DNA of 7,432 nt from CALFXN01 sp937957815. Lineage in GTDB: Bacteria > Synergistota > Synergistia > Synergistales > Aminobacteriaceae. Below are positions 5,845 through 7,432 of this stretch, piece by piece (the first letter of the stretch is position 1; every line of letters begins with the position of its first letter). The notes under the pieces were generated by a model. It was given only the letters and a program-made list of their open reading frames with translations. It did no database searches and was not told the origin of the DNA. The DNA lies in assembly GCA_036788195.1 (NCBI GenBank), contig DAIQNX010000070.1:1-7432 (forward strand). The letters are read 5' to 3'. The translations under genes and the position numbers were made by a program.

Positions 5845-5989
5845 CGCCGGGGCATAATGCGCCTCTGCGGCCTGGAGGGAGGCGACCGCTACGATTGCTC
5901 TCCATAGCCGACAGTCCTTTCGGATACCCCTGTTGGATGGCTTCTTCGCGGCTTGTCGGCGATGGGGAGCGGTATGAAAGCTCCAACCG
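5845..5989. other. Spacer between convergent AP2 and hsdM
   Basis: The 145 nt hold no gene. A weak 6-bp stem (5860-5865 with 5879-5884) follows the AP2 stop, and the longer inverted repeat described separately fills the rest. No T-tract terminator is seen on either strand. Confidence 0.6.

Positions 5990-5993
<4 letters not shown>
5885..5993. repeat. Inverted repeat flanked by short direct repeats at the AP2/hsdM junction
   Basis: GCTCTCCATAGCCGAC (5897-5912) is complementary at 14 of 16 positions to GTCGGCGATGGGGAGC (5955-5970), with a 42-nt loop. ACCGCTAC occurs at 5885-5892 and again at 5986-5993, flanking the structure; the right copy overlaps the hsdM stop. It may be a small non-autonomous element with a target duplication, a bidirectional terminator between convergent genes, or chance. 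No transposase or integron-type core site accompanies it. Confidence 0.4.

Positions 5994-7432
<1,439 letters not shown>

Noticed and set aside
5932..5938. GTTGGAT, which fits the GTTRRRY core of an integron attC site
   Set aside because: There is no matching RYYYAAC partner at the proper place, and the motif sits in the loop of the inverted repeat. It is a chance match.

Overview
This is a GC-rich bacterial window, almost certainly from a draft or metagenome assembly, because two runs of exactly 100 N (1403-1502 and 5679-5778) look like placeholder scaffold gaps of unknown true length. Genes up to 5844 lie on the + strand, favour codons ending in G or C, and have Shine-Dalgarno leaders and Sec-type signal peptides. 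I cannot fix the phylum by eye. A high-GC anaerobe-type bacterium such as a Synergistota member is a weak guess only.

Layout. (1) 20-592 is msrA, a methionine sulfoxide reductase with an intact GCFWC active site. (2) Directly after it, in another frame, is a B12-binding-type radical SAM gene. Its conserved N-terminus lies upstream of the first ordinary start codon, and the first N gap cuts its 3' part. A short coding tail (1503-1657) lies after the gap. (3) 1801-3333 is a complete exported alkaline phosphatase (AP1). (4) 3516-4700 is a multi-membrane YibE/F-family protein. (5) 4815-5844 is a second alkaline phosphatase (AP2), a close paralogue of AP1, whose middle third is lost in the second gap. 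(6) 5990-7432 on the - strand is a type I restriction-modification methyltransferase subunit (HsdM), open at the right edge, with different codon habits from the rest.

How the parts fit. AP1 and AP2 have matching active-site order, matching SD sequences and related upstream regions, so gene and leader appear to have been duplicated together, with the YibE/F gene between them. Each leader carries a 6-bp stem with a 5-nt loop about 15 nt after the -10 element. Two of the six pairs are swapped in a compensatory way between the copies. The paralogues differ at the residues matching E. coli PhoA 153 and 328 (His/Trp in AP1, Asp/Leu in AP2), which suggests different metal or catalytic tuning. HsdM converges on AP2 across a 145-nt spacer holding a 16-bp imperfect inverted repeat flanked by 8-bp direct repeats, a plausible junction between resident genes and an acquired defence locus.

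I found no tRNA, rRNA, CRISPR array, transposase or convincing new defence system. The most interesting items are the paired phosphatase leaders, the start of the radical SAM gene, and the structured spacer ahead of the YibE/F gene.
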